Source: Paraburkholderia lycopersici (lineage in GTDB: Bacteria; Pseudomonadota; Gammaproteobacteria; Burkholderiales; Burkholderiaceae). Taken from it: a stretch of 64,000 nucleotides of DNA. The notes beneath the pieces are model-generated. The model did no database searches, had not been told where the DNA came from, and saw nothing but the letters and a program-made list of their open reading frames with translations. The position numbers were made by a program, and so were the translations under genes. Location: contig NZ_FMYQ01000005.1 in the NCBI RefSeq assembly GCF_900096975.1, positions 212,687-276,686 on the forward strand. The letters run 5' to 3'. This document shows, in pieces, positions 50,796 through 61,747 of this stretch (position 1 is the first letter of the stretch; each line of letters begins with the position of its first letter).

Positions 50796-51518
50796 TCAGT
50801 GCGATTGCGGCCCTTGCGCCTGCGCGCGCCGCGCGTTGCGCCGCCTGAGCAGATGCCCGAGCACGACGACGAACACCGCCCCCGCCACGCACATGCCGTA
50901 CTCGGCCACGGGCGTGTCGAGCATCGGCCAGCGGTCGCCGGCGGGGTCGTTGACGATGAGCCCGCCGGCGATCCAGCCGAGCAGCCCTGCGCCGAGCGTC
51001 ACGATCAGCGGATACCGGTCGAGCAACCTGAGCACGAGCTGGCTCCCCCAGACGATGAGCGGAATGCTCACCATCAGCCCGAAGATCACGAGCGCGATGC
51101 GATGGCGGGGATCGGCGGCTTCGGCCGCGCCCGCGATCGCCACGACGTTGTCGAGGCTCATCACCGCGTCGGCGACGATGATCGTTTTGATCGCGCCGAT
51201 CAGCTTGTCGGCGGGCTTCACGTTGGCGTGCTCGAGATGCGCGGGCGCGAGAAGGCGCACGCCGATCCACAGCAGCAGCAGGCCGCCCGCGAACTTCAGG
51301 AACGGCACGTTGAGCAGCACCACGGCAAAAGCGATCAGCACCACGCGCAACGCGATCGCCCCCGCGGTGCCCCAGAGGATGCCGCGCAGTCGCTGCTGCG
51401 AAGGCAGGTCGCGGCAGGCGAGCGCGATTACCACGGCGTTGTCGCCGCCGAGCAGGATGTCGATGACGATGATCTGGATGACAGCGCCCCAGTGGAGCGA
51501 CGCGAAAAATTCGAGCAT
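50796..51518 (-). CDS. TerC family integral membrane protein
   Basis: This 240-residue inner-membrane protein has seven hydrophobic helices and the acidic TerC motifs DILLGGDNAVVIALA and ADAVMSLDNVVAIAG. Family members, named after tellurite resistance TerC, are linked to manganese and metal homeostasis at the membrane. The last 20 residues are basic and cytoplasmic. It lies downstream of sucCD, separated by a terminator. Confidence 0.9.
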   Translation of the reverse strand: MLEFFASLHWGAVIQIIVIDILLGGDNAVVIALACRDLPSQQRLRGILWGTAGAIALRVVLIAFAVVLLNVPFLKFAGGLLLLWIGVRLLAPAHLEHANVKPADKLIGAIKTIIVADAVMSLDNVVAIAGAAEAADPRHRIALVIFGLMVSIPLIVWGSQLVLRLLDRYPLIVTLGAGLLGWIAGGLIVNDPAGDRWPMLDTPVAEYGMCVAGAVFVVVLGHLLRRRNARRAQAQGPQSH

Positions 51519-51562
51519 GAAGACGGGGACTCAGGATCGGCGGCTCTGGCAGCGAGCCAAAT

Positions 51563-51596
51563 AAAAAAGCGAGGAAGCCATGACTGGCTTCCTCGC
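51563..51596 (-). terminator. Terminator of the sucCD operon
   Basis: GCGAGGAAGCCA (51569-51580) pairs perfectly with TGGCTTCCTCGC (51585-51596) around four bases. On the minus strand the stem is followed by six T residues. It lies about 100 bp after sucD. Confidence 0.93.
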
Positions 51597-51694
51597 TCTG
51601 TGTTCGGAAACCTCGTGAAAGGATTCCGCAAGCATAGCAAAAATCGCTGGCCGCTCGCGCTTACGTGATGCGCGAGAGCCAGCGAATTTCGAAT

Positions 51695-52576
51695 TTACAG
51701 CACCGACTTCAGCAGACGGCCCATTTCCGACGGATTGCGCGTCACCTTGATGCCGCAGCCGTCCATGATTTCCAGCTTCGCGTCGGCCGTGTCCGCACCG
51801 CCCGCGATCAGCGCGCCGGCGTGGCCCATGCGCTTGCCCGGAGGCGCCGTGACGCCCGCGATGAAGCCGACCACCGGCTTCTTCATGTTGTCCTTGATCC
51901 AGTAAGCGGCGTTCGCTTCGTCCGGACCGCCGATCTCGCCGATCATGATGACGGCGTCCGTGTCCGGATCGTCGTTGAACATCTTCATGACGTCGATGTG
52001 CTTCAGACCGTTGATCGGGTCGCCGCCGATACCGACCGCCGACGACTGGCCGAGGCCGAGCGCGGTGAGCTGCGCCACGGCTTCGTACGTCAGCGTGCCC
52101 GAGCGCGACACGACGCCGATACGGCCCTTGCGGTGGATGTGACCCGGCATGATGCCGATCTTCAGCTCGTCCGGCGTGATCGTGCCGGGGCAGTTCGGGC
52201 CGAGGAGCAGCGTCTTGCGGCCTTCGCGGCGCATACGGTCCTTCACTTCGATCATGTCGCGCACGGGAATGCCTTCCGTGATGCAGATCGCGAGATCGAG
52301 ATCGGCCTCGACGGCTTCCCAGATCGCGGCGGCGGCGCCTGCGGGCGGCACGTAGATAACCGAAACGGTCGCGCCGGTGGCGTCCTTCGCCTCGCGCACG
52401 TTCGCGTAGATGGGAATGCCCTCGAAGTCCTCGCCGGCCTTCTTCGGGTTCACGCCCGCGACGAACGCTTCGCGGCCGTTGGCGTATTCACGGCAGGCGC
52501 GCGTGTGGAACTGCCCGGTCTTGCCGGTGATGCCCTGCGTGATGACCTTGGTGTCTTTGTTGATCAGAATCGACAT
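51695..52576 (-). CDS. sucD: Succinyl-CoA synthetase (ADP-forming) alpha subunit
   Basis: This subunit of the TCA-cycle enzyme makes succinate and ATP from succinyl-CoA. The 293-residue protein has a CoA-binding Rossmann start ([13 protein letters not shown]) and the phosphorylated His252 in [14 protein letters not shown]. It is the second gene of the leftward sucC-sucD operon, 85 bp after sucC. Confidence 0.97.
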   Translation of the reverse strand: MSILINKDTKVITQGITGKTGQFHTRACREYANGREAFVAGVNPKKAGEDFEGIPIYANVREAKDATGATVSVIYVPPAGAAAAIWEAVEADLDLAICITEGIPVRDMIEVKDRMRREGRKTLLLGPNCPGTITPDELKIGIMPGHIHRKGRIGVVSRSGTLTYEAVAQLTALGLGQSSAVGIGGDPINGLKHIDVMKMFNDDPDTDAVIMIGEIGGPDEANAAYWIKDNMKKPVVGFIAGVTAPPGKRMGHAGALIAGGADTADAKLEIMDGCGIKVTRNPSEMGRLLKSVL

Positions 52577-52661
52577 GTATTGACCTCTGTTCGCTTGGCG
52601 CTGCGCGTCGCGTCAGCCGCAGCTTTCGCGCCGTCGCCACGCCATTCGTATCCGGTGAAAA

Positions 52662-53828
52662 TTACTTGCCTTCGGCAGCCGCGACGACCTTCTGCGCGGC
52701 CTCTTCCATGCTGTCTGCCGAAATGATCGGGAGGCCCGATTCGGCCAGCATCTTCTTGCCGAGGTCCTCGTTCGTGCCCTTCATGCGCACGACGAGCGGC
52801 ACGTTCAGGTTCACGGCCTTCGAACCGGCGATCACGCCTTCCGCGATCACGTCGCAGCGCATGATGCCGCCGAAGATGTTGACGAGGATCGCCTTCAGGC
52901 CCGGGTTCTTGAGCATGAGCTTGAACGCTTCGGTGACCTTCTCGGTCGTGGCGCCGCCGCCGACGTCGAGGAAGTTCGCCGGCTCGCCGCCGAACAGCTT
53001 GATGGTGTCCATCGTCGCCATGGCGAGGCCCGCGCCGTTCACCAGACAGCCGATGTTGCCGTCGAGCGAAATGTACGCAAGGTCGAACTTCGAGGCTTCG
53101 ATTTCAGCCGGATCTTCTTCGTCCAGGTCGCGGTAAGCGACGATGTCCGGGTGGCGGAACAGCGCGTTGGAGTCGAAGTTGAACTTCGCGTCGAGCGCGA
53201 TGACCTTGCCGTCGCCGGTCAGGATGAGCGGGTTGATTTCGGCGAGCGATGCATCGGTTTCCCACGTTGCCTTGTACAGGCCTTGCAGGATCGCGCGGGC
53301 TTGCGGAATCGACGCTTCCGGCACGCCGATCTTGCGGGCGAGATCGTCCGCTTCGGCGTCCTTCAGGCCCGTTGCCGGATCGACGGCGACCTTGTGGATC
53401 GCTTCCGGCGTCCTGGCCGCGACTTCTTCGATGTCCATGCCGCCTTCGCTCGACGCCATGACGACGACCTTCTGCGAAACACGGTCGATCACGAGGCCGA
53501 CATACAGTTCCTTCTTGATGTCAGCGCCTTCTTCGATCAGCAGACGGTTGACCTTCTGGCCTTCCGGACCGGTCTGGTGCGTGACGAGCTGCATGCCGAG
53601 GATCTGGTTCGCGTACTCGCGGACCTGCTCGAGCGACTTCGCGACCTTCACGCCGCCGCCCTTGCCGCGGCCGCCCGCGTGGATCTGCGCCTTGACGACC
53701 CAAACCGGACCGCCCAGCTCTTCAGCGGCCTTGACCGCGTCATCCACCGAAAACACCGGCTTGCCGCGCGGGACCGCGACTCCGAATTTCCGCAGGATTT
53801 CCTTACCCTGGTACTCATGAATCTTCAT
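52662..53828 (-). CDS. sucC: Succinyl-CoA synthetase beta subunit
   Basis: This nucleotide-binding subunit of succinyl-CoA synthetase has 388 residues. The ATP-grasp domain begins [16 protein letters not shown] and includes [16 protein letters not shown] and [11 protein letters not shown]. The C-terminal half has the power-helix region [15 protein letters not shown]. It heads the sucCD operon, with a GAAGGAAT ribosome site before the ATG. Confidence 0.97.
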   Translation of the reverse strand: MKIHEYQGKEILRKFGVAVPRGKPVFSVDDAVKAAEELGGPVWVVKAQIHAGGRGKGGGVKVAKSLEQVREYANQILGMQLVTHQTGPEGQKVNRLLIEEGADIKKELYVGLVIDRVSQKVVVMASSEGGMDIEEVAARTPEAIHKVAVDPATGLKDAEADDLARKIGVPEASIPQARAILQGLYKATWETDASLAEINPLILTGDGKVIALDAKFNFDSNALFRHPDIVAYRDLDEEDPAEIEASKFDLAYISLDGNIGCLVNGAGLAMATMDTIKLFGGEPANFLDVGGGATTEKVTEAFKLMLKNPGLKAILVNIFGGIMRCDVIAEGVIAGSKAVNLNVPLVVRMKGTNEDLGKKMLAESGLPIISADSMEEAAQKVVAAAEGK

Positions 53829-53878
53829 GCGTGATTCCTTCAGTCTGAGAGTTGGAGTGAACTTCGATTCCGCTGTTC

Positions 53879-54574
53879 TTATTCATGCGCGACGGCGTCG
53901 GCCCTGCCCTCCTGGCCCGGGCCACGGCTGTCGCGCACGCTGGTGGCTTGTGCGCCGCGCTCTATTGAACGCGGCACATGGCCATACCAACGCGGATAAA
54001 ACTGCTTCACCGCCTCCCCGTCGAACCGCAGCGCGTGGCAGCGGCCGAGCTGGAAGGGCGGCTTTTCGCCGACGGACTCGTTGCCTCCGGCGGTCTTGCC
54101 GAGTTCCGGTCCGGGCTCTTCGCCCGGCGAGCCATTCGATGCGTCCCACACTTCTCCAACGAATGCCTGGATCGCGACCGTCGGCAGTACGCCCAACATT
54201 TCTGTGAGATGCGTGCAGCCAGCCGTGCCGGCGAGGAGCCGGCCCGCTTCGCGGCGGAAGTTCTGGAGGAGATTGAGCCCGATAAGGGCCCGATAGGCGG
54301 GTTGAGCGTTCTGGCACTGACCGTCATAAGGCACCCAGTCGGACGACGCTTCGGCGTCGACGACGTTGAGCTTGCGATCGATCGTAATGCGCAGCCAGAG
54401 TTCATGGATCGGCAGACCATTGGGCCGGACACCGGCGGCGAGCGGCACGTCGCGTGGCTTGTGATCGGTCAGGCACGCGTCGATGTCCCACAGGCCGTCT
54501 TCGCGCTCGTAGGCAACCGCCCGGATGGCGCGCTGATGGCGCAACTGGCGGCGCACGGGCGTGGGAAGCGGCAT
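53879..54574 (-). CDS. DUF2889 domain protein
   Basis: This 231-residue cytoplasmic protein matches the DUF2889 pattern: [33 protein letters not shown] at the start (a stretch of about 33 residues, positions 8-40), then [19 protein letters not shown] and the Cys-containing [20 protein letters not shown]. The function is unknown. It lies between recX and sucC, all on the same strand. Confidence 0.82.
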   Translation of the reverse strand: MPLPTPVRRQLRHQRAIRAVAYEREDGLWDIDACLTDHKPRDVPLAAGVRPNGLPIHELWLRITIDRKLNVVDAEASSDWVPYDGQCQNAQPAYRALIGLNLLQNFRREAGRLLAGTAGCTHLTEMLGVLPTVAIQAFVGEVWDASNGSPGEEPGPELGKTAGGNESVGEKPPFQLGRCHALRFDGEAVKQFYPRWYGHVPRSIERGAQATSVRDSRGPGQEGRADAVAHE

Positions 54575-54664
54575 GCTGAAGGTAAGACCGGATTGGAAAA
54601 CCCGGCGATTTTAACATACCGGGTATTTGAGACAGCCGCGAATACACAGGCCCTACAAGGGTTT

Positions 54665-54694
54665 ACATGCGGGCTTGCGCGCAAGCCCGCATGT
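54665..54694. repeat. Perfect 30-bp palindrome downstream of recX
   Basis: The 30 bases starting ACATGCGGGCTTGC are perfectly self-complementary with no loop, centred between 54679 and 54680. It lies 23 bp after the recX stop. There is no adjacent T-run, so it is not a classical terminator; a protein-binding site, a REP-like element or a factor-dependent stop are possible. Confidence 0.85.
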
Positions 54695-54716
54695 GGCGAT
54701 TTCCTGGACGGCCGGC

Positions 54717-55658
54717 TCAGGAATCGGAGCAGCCTTCCTCGAAACCCTTGAGGATCTTGCCGATGATCGACATCGAAAAGCCGCGCGCCGCGAGAAAGCG
54801 CGCCTGGCGCGCGCGTTCCGCAGGCGTTTCTGGCAACTGGCCGTACTTCTTCTGCCAGACGGCGCGGGCGCGCACGAGCTCGGTCTCGCGCAATTGCGTG
54901 CTCAGTTCTTCGATGAGCGCGTCGCCTACCGCGTGGCGCTTGAGCTCGCTGACGATGCGCCCCGATCCCACGCGCGCCGCGCGACGGTGCACGACACTTT
55001 CGGCGAAGCGAACGTCGGAGAGCCAACCCTCGCGCTCGAGCGAATCGAGCAGCGCTTCGAGCGCGTCAGCGTCTTCGGTGTACGGCATGAGCTTGCGGGA
55101 GAGCTCGGCGCGGCTGTATTCGCGGCGCGAAAGATAGCCGAGCGCGCGGCCCTTCAGGGAGCGCTCGGGGCACTGCTTTGCCGCCGACGATTTTTCGTGC
55201 GCGCTTTCTCGTGCGGCGCGTGTGGCGGAACTGCGCTCGTAGCGGTCCGCTTTCGGTATGGCGGACTCGTCGGACTCGGCAATGGATGTTCGATACCGCT
55301 TCCTCGACTGCGCAGCTTCGAATAAAGGATCGGCGGACACGTTCGGCGACGCTTCAACAGCCGCGCCAAAGAATGCTTCGAACGGCACCTCGAAAACCGC
55401 GCCCCCCTCTTCGCTGAGATCGGCGGGCGAGGAGCACGCCGCGCCAGAATGCGCAAAACCGTGCTCGCCCGCTCGGGCGCCGCGGCTTGAAATGCTCATG
55501 GGCGACTCGGCGGGCTTCGCAGCGGAGCGCCTCTCAGCGCCCCGATCTGCAGGCGAACCTACGCGCAAGTCCGTCCGCTCGCCAGACGGCGAGGACGAAG
55601 AAGACGCGGAAGACGCTGGAGACGCCACCGACGCCGAAGCGGACCCGCCCTTGCGCAT
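54717..55658 (-). CDS. recX: Regulatory protein RecX with long N-terminal extension
   Basis: RecX binds and inhibits RecA filaments and so limits recombination and SOS induction. The frame codes for 313 residues. The RecX domain of three tandem helical repeats occupies about 166-313 (LKGRALGYLSRREYSRAELS, GWLSDVRFAESVVHRRA, RFLAARGFSMSIIGKIL). Residues 1-165 are Ser/Ala/Glu-rich and look disordered. A shorter start is possible but there is no obvious one at the domain edge. It starts 23 bp after recA and is surely co-transcribed with it. Confidence 0.88.
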   Translation of the reverse strand: MRKGGSASASVASPASSASSSSSPSGERTDLRVGSPADRGAERRSAAKPAESPMSISSRGARAGEHGFAHSGAACSSPADLSEEGGAVFEVPFEAFFGAAVEASPNVSADPLFEAAQSRKRYRTSIAESDESAIPKADRYERSSATRAARESAHEKSSAAKQCPERSLKGRALGYLSRREYSRAELSRKLMPYTEDADALEALLDSLEREGWLSDVRFAESVVHRRAARVGSGRIVSELKRHAVGDALIEELSTQLRETELVRARAVWQKKYGQLPETPAERARQARFLAARGFSMSIIGKILKGFEEGCSDS

Positions 55659-55681
55659 CAGCTCGCCTTATCTACGAGGGC

Positions 55682-56758
<1,077 letters not shown>

Positions 56759-56837
56759 GAATCGTCCTTTGCTATGATGAACGGCGTCTCGTGACCATGT
56801 GCACGCCCTATTCGGGCTGGTGCGCACGAACGCAGAT

Positions 56838-56866
56838 ACTGTATAAAAAAACAGTGGTTTTGGCAA
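56838..56866 (-). promoter_or_regulatory. recA promoter
   Basis: On the minus strand TTGCCA (-35, 56866-56861) and TACAGT (-10, 56843-56838) are separated by exactly 17 bases, about 80 bp upstream of the recA ATG. The SOS box covers the -10 element and most of the spacer. Confidence 0.8.
56839..56854. promoter_or_regulatory. LexA-binding SOS box of recA
   Basis: CTGTATAAAAAAACAG fits the LexA consensus CTG-N10-CAG with an A/T-rich centre. It overlaps the recA promoter, so LexA bound there blocks transcription until DNA damage. Confidence 0.92.
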
Positions 56867-56993
56867 GCCTTTCCGGCTAACCCGAACCGCGAATTTCGGG
56901 AGACCGCCGCGCGTCGACTGGCCGCGCCCTCAAGGGCGCGGCGCGGCGCGGGCTACGAGGCTCCAGAAGCCTCGAAGGCGACGCTGGCGCAAC

Positions 56994-57737
<744 letters not shown>

Positions 57738-57749
57738 CCGGGAGCGACG

Positions 57750-59384
57750 ATGGCCGGGCGTCCTTCCGCCACGCGCTCTGCGCCGCATAAAGATGCCGCA
57801 AGCACGGCCGGGGCGGGCGCGCCGGGCGCATCCGCGTTCGCCGCCGACGCCCTCGACGACGAGGCGCGGGACGCCCGCTACGCCAACCCGTTCGCGCCGC
57901 CCGACGAAGCCGAAGCCGTCGCCGAGGCGCGGCCGCGCTCGCTGTTCGGCGAAATCCTCGACTGGATGCTCGCGCCGTTGCTGCTGCTCTGGCCGATGAG
58001 CATCGCGGTCACGTATCTGGTTGCGAAGTCGATCGCGAACGGGCCCTTCGACCGCGCGCTCGAAACCGACGCCTATGTGCTCGCGCGCCAGATCCATCCC
58101 GTGAACGGCGTGGCCGAGTTGACGCTGCCCGCCTCCACGCGCGACTTCCTGCGCGCCGATAACGTCGACAGCGTGTTCTACCAGGTGCTCGGCAGCCGTG
58201 GCGAGCTCGTGGGCGGCGACCGCGACATGCCGTTGCCGCACGACGACGACCGCCCGCCGCCGGGCGTGGTCGAGTTCCGCGACGACACGCTGCACGGCAT
58301 CGACATTCGCGTGGCCTATACGACGGTCGAACCGGAGCGTCTCGCCGCCGGCGCCCCGCAAAATCAGCCCGTGCTCGTGCAGGTCGCGGAGACGCTGGAC
58401 AAGCGCCGGCAGCTCGCCAACGACATCATCAAGGGCGTGATCCTGCCGCAGTTCGTGATCTTGCCGCTCGCGATCCTGCTCGTGTGGTTCGGGCTTTCGC
58501 GCGGCCTCGCGCCCTTGCACGCGCTGCAGTCGAACATCCGCATGCGCCGCCCCGACGACCTCTCGCCGCTCGAAGCGCGCCGCGCACCGCCCGAAATCGA
58601 GCCGCTCGTCACCTCGTTCAACGATCTGCTCACGCGGCTCGAACAGAACATGGAGCTGCAAAAGCGCTTCATCGCCGACGCCGCGCATCAGATGAAAACG
58701 CCGCTCGCGGGTCTGCGCACCCAGGCCGAGCTCGCGCTGCGCCAGAACGCACCCGCCGAAGTGCACCGCTCGCTCGAGCAGATCGCGACGAGTTCCGAGC
58801 ATGCCGCGCGGCTCGTCACGCAGCTGCTCGCGCTCGCGCGCGCGGAAAACCGCATGTCCGGCCAGATCTTCACGCCGGTCGACGTCGCCGATGTGGCGCG
58901 CCACGCCGTGCGCGACTGGGTGCAGCCGGCGCTCGCCAAGCAGATGGACCTCGGCTACGAAGGCCCCGAAAAGGCGTACGGCGGCGAGGAAGGCGATGGC
59001 GAAGCGGCAGCGCGCGTCGAAGTGGACGGCAATCCCGTGATGCTGCGCGAGATGCTTTCGAATCTCATCGACAACGCCATCCGCTACACGCCGGCGGGCG
59101 GGCGCATCACCGTGCGCGTACGGCCGCAGGCCGCCGCAGGCGTGGTCCACCTCGAAGTGGAAGACACGGGCATCGGCATTCCGGCCGCCGAGCGCGAGCG
59201 CGTGATCGAGCGCTTCTACCGCATCCTCGGGCGCGACGGCGAAGGCAGCGGGCTCGGTCTCGCGATCGTGCGCGAGATCGCCACGATGCACGGCGGGACG
59301 CTCGCCATCGACGACCACGTCTATCAGGACACGCCTCGCCTCGCCGGAACGCTCGTGCGCGTGACGCTGCGGCTGCGAAACTGA
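57750..59384 (+). CDS. Sensor histidine kinase with 2CSK_N-type sensor domain
   Basis: This 544-residue membrane kinase is the partner of the preceding response regulator. About 70 residues of low-complexity cytoplasmic sequence precede helix 1 (about 74-93). A periplasmic sensor of about 140 residues of the TctE/2CSK_N kind follows (TDAYVLARQIHPVNGV, FYQVLGSRGELVGGD), then helix 2 (about 230-250) and a HAMP-like linker. The HisKA box has His313 (ADAAHQMKTPLAGL), and the ATPase domain has SNLIDNAIRYTP, DTGIGIP and GSGLGLAI. GGGAG lies before the ATG. Confidence 0.94.
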   Translation: MAGRPSATRSAPHKDAASTAGAGAPGASAFAADALDDEARDARYANPFAPPDEAEAVAEARPRSLFGEILDWMLAPLLLLWPMSIAVTYLVAKSIANGPFDRALETDAYVLARQIHPVNGVAELTLPASTRDFLRADNVDSVFYQVLGSRGELVGGDRDMPLPHDDDRPPPGVVEFRDDTLHGIDIRVAYTTVEPERLAAGAPQNQPVLVQVAETLDKRRQLANDIIKGVILPQFVILPLAILLVWFGLSRGLAPLHALQSNIRMRRPDDLSPLEARRAPPEIEPLVTSFNDLLTRLEQNMELQKRFIADAAHQMKTPLAGLRTQAELALRQNAPAEVHRSLEQIATSSEHAARLVTQLLALARAENRMSGQIFTPVDVADVARHAVRDWVQPALAKQMDLGYEGPEKAYGGEEGDGEAAARVEVDGNPVMLREMLSNLIDNAIRYTPAGGRITVRVRPQAAAGVVHLEVEDTGIGIPAAERERVIERFYRILGRDGEGSGLGLAIVREIATMHGGTLAIDDHVYQDTPRLAGTLVRVTLRLRN

Positions 59385-59668
59385 CGGACCGGCTCCGAAA
59401 ACCGGGATGGGACTTTCCCTTACCCCGCGCGCAACGCAAGGCGCCACCGATCCCCATCAAAAGACGTTACCATCACGATTGGCGACGTTAGACATAAATT
59501 AGACGACGATCACCCGCCACCCCTTTCCCGCGCCCCGTCTCAAAAACCTGCGCGCGCGTCAGAAGCCCGTAAGTTTCCATTCCAATAATGCATCGCAGGA
59601 CCACCGGCGGCAGAGTGCCGCATGACCGCGCCGGGCGGGCCACACGCATATCAATACTGGAGACATAT

Positions 59669-61327
59669 ATGGCAACCGTTGGCGGACAAGTCTCGCACGC
59701 GCCGATGACGAGCGACGAAAAACGCGTGATCTTCGCGTCGTCGCTCGGCACGGTGTTCGAGTGGTACGACTTCTACCTGGCCGGATCACTTGCGGCCTTC
59801 ATCAGCAAGAGCTTCTTCTCTGGCGTCAATCCGACGGCGGGCTTCATCTTCACGCTGCTCGGCTTCGCCGCGGGCTTCGCCGTCCGCCCGTTCGGCGCGA
59901 TCGTGTTCGGGCGCCTCGGCGACCTCGTGGGACGCAAGCATACGTTCCTCGTCACGATCGTCATCATGGGCGTCTCGACCTTCGTGGTCGGCTTCTTGCC
60001 GGGCTACGCGTCGATCGGCATTGCATCGCCGGTGATCTTCATCGGCATGCGTCTGCTGCAGGGCCTCGCGCTCGGCGGCGAGTACGGCGGCGCCGCGACC
60101 TACGTGGCCGAGCACTCGCCGCCCGGACGTCGCGGCTTCTACACCGCATGGATCCAGACGACGGCCACGCTTGGCCTGTTCCTCTCGCTCCTCGTGATCC
60201 TCGGCGTGCGGACCTTCATCGGCGAAGAACAGTTTGCCGCATGGGCCTGGCGCATTCCGTTCATCGCCTCGATCCTGCTGCTCGCCGTTTCGGTGTGGAT
60301 CCGCCTGCAGCTCGACGAATCGCCGGCGTTCAAGCGCATCAAGGCGGAAGGCAAGGTCTCGAAGGCGCCCCTCAAGGAAGCGTTCGGTCAGTGGAAGAAC
60401 CTCAAGGTCGTGCTGCTCGCCCTCTTCGGCGTGGCCGCAGGCCAGGCCGTGGTCTGGTACACGGGCCAGTTCTACGCACTCTTCTTCCTCACGCAGACGC
60501 TCAAGGTGGACGGCGCCAGCGCCAACATCCTGATTGCGCTGGCGCTCCTGATCGGCACGCCGTTCTTCCTGTTCTTCGGCTCGCTCTCGGACAAGATTGG
60601 CCGCAAGCCCATCATCATGGCCGGCTGCCTGATCGCGGCGCTCACCTACTTCCCGCTCTTCAAGGCGCTCACGCACTACGCGAACCCCGCCCTCGAAGCG
60701 GCCACGCAGCGCGCGCCGATTGTCGTCATCGCGAACCCGGACGAGTGCTCGTTCCAGTTCAACCCGGTTGGCACGTCGAAGTTCACGAGTTCGTGCGACA
60801 TCGCGAAGAGCGCGCTCTCGAGGGCCGGCCTGAACTACGACAACGTGGCCGCGCCGGCTGGCACGCTGGCGCAGATCAAGGTGGGCGACACGACCATCGA
60901 CACATTTGACGGTCGCGCGCCCGACGCGAAGGAAGCGGGCGCGACATTCGAAAAGACGCTCGCGTCCGCGCTGAAGGCGGCGGGCTATCCGCTCAAGGCC
61001 GATCCGGCCCAGCTCAACTGGCCGATGACGGTGGTCATCCTCACGATCCTCGTGATCTTCGTGACCATGGTGTACGGCCCGATTGCGGCGATGCTGGTCG
61101 AGATGTTCCCGACACGTATCCGCTACACCTCGATGTCGCTGCCGTATCACATTGGCAACGGCTGGTTCGGCGGCTTCCTGCCGGCAACGGCCTTCGCGAT
61201 CGTGGCGGCGAGGGGCAATATCTACTCGGGCCTCTGGTATCCGATTGTCATCGCGCTGGCGACTTTCGTGATCGGCATGCTGTTCGTGAAGGAAACCAAG
61301 GACTCGGATATTTACGCGCAGGATTGA
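59669..61327 (+). CDS. MFS transporter of the metabolite:H+ symporter (MHS) family with large extra loop
   Basis: This 552-residue inner-membrane symporter has twelve hydrophobic helices and MHS hallmarks: FEWYDFYLAGS at the start, GRLGDLVGRKHTF between helices 2 and 3, GEYGGAATYVAEHSPPGRRG, and SDKIGRKP. Relatives such as ProP and ShiA carry osmolytes, shikimate or organic acids; the substrate is not readable. It is about 100 residues longer than usual because of a soluble insert at 336-450, between two late helices, with two cysteines (360, 376) that could form a disulfide outside. GGAG precedes the ATG at 59669. Confidence 0.9.
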   Translation: MATVGGQVSHAPMTSDEKRVIFASSLGTVFEWYDFYLAGSLAAFISKSFFSGVNPTAGFIFTLLGFAAGFAVRPFGAIVFGRLGDLVGRKHTFLVTIVIMGVSTFVVGFLPGYASIGIASPVIFIGMRLLQGLALGGEYGGAATYVAEHSPPGRRGFYTAWIQTTATLGLFLSLLVILGVRTFIGEEQFAAWAWRIPFIASILLLAVSVWIRLQLDESPAFKRIKAEGKVSKAPLKEAFGQWKNLKVVLLALFGVAAGQAVVWYTGQFYALFFLTQTLKVDGASANILIALALLIGTPFFLFFGSLSDKIGRKPIIMAGCLIAALTYFPLFKALTHYANPALEAATQRAPIVVIANPDECSFQFNPVGTSKFTSSCDIAKSALSRAGLNYDNVAAPAGTLAQIKVGDTTIDTFDGRAPDAKEAGATFEKTLASALKAAGYPLKADPAQLNWPMTVVILTILVIFVTMVYGPIAAMLVEMFPTRIRYTSMSLPYHIGNGWFGGFLPATAFAIVAARGNIYSGLWYPIVIALATFVIGMLFVKETKDSDIYAQD

Positions 61328-61338
61328 TGGTCGGCCGG

Positions 61339-61381
61339 GGCGCCTGCTAGACGGCGCTTTTCGTCCGGCAGGCGCCAGTTT
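61339..61381 (+). terminator. Candidate terminator downstream of the MHS transporter
   Basis: GGCGCCTGC (61339-61347) and GCAGGCGCC (61368-61376) pair perfectly and enclose a smaller GACG/CGTC stem. The tail (AGTTTGC) has only a short T-run, so termination strength is uncertain. Confidence 0.55.
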
Positions 61382-61402
61382 GCAAAAAGATGGCGAAAGG
61401 GG

Positions 61403-61431
61403 TTGACACGGCTCTGCCGCATCGCCATAAT
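61403..61431 (+). promoter_or_regulatory. Promoter of tRNA-Met
   Basis: A consensus TTGACA (61403-61408) and CATAAT (61426-61431) are separated by exactly 17 bases, ending 11 bases before the tRNA. Confidence 0.9.
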
Positions 61432-61442
61432 TCGTCTTCTTC

Positions 61443-61519
<77 letters not shown>

Positions 61520-61525
61520 TATAAA

Positions 61526-61555
61526 ACAAAGGGTTAGCTTCGGCTAACCCTTTGT
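61526..61555 (+). terminator. Terminator of the tRNA-Met transcript
   Basis: ACAAAGGGTTAGC and GCTAACCCTTTGT form a perfect 13-pair stem around TTCG, directly after the tRNA. Confidence 0.92.
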
Positions 61556-61659
61556 CATTTCTGGCCACTGTCAACGATGTGTCAACGGCGGTGCGTGGGC
61601 TTTTCTACGCCGTTGGCGCCAATCCGACACCGCCTCCAAACATCATCGGGTAAGATGGC

Positions 61660-61693
61660 CGTTGGCTGAACTCGGGGTGTAGGTCAGCCGACG
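61660..61693. promoter_or_regulatory. Inverted repeat upstream of the XRE/ImmA gene
   Basis: CGTTGGCTGA (61660-61669) and TCAGCCGACG (61684-61693) are ten-base arms with one mismatch, separated by 14 bases and ending 54 bases before the ATG. This is where an autoregulatory XRE protein would be expected to bind. A leader hairpin is the alternative. Confidence 0.45.
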
Positions 61694-61747
61694 TCAGCTC
61701 CCTTGCGGGGGCAAGAATGAAAACGAGTCGTAACGACCGCTAAGATC

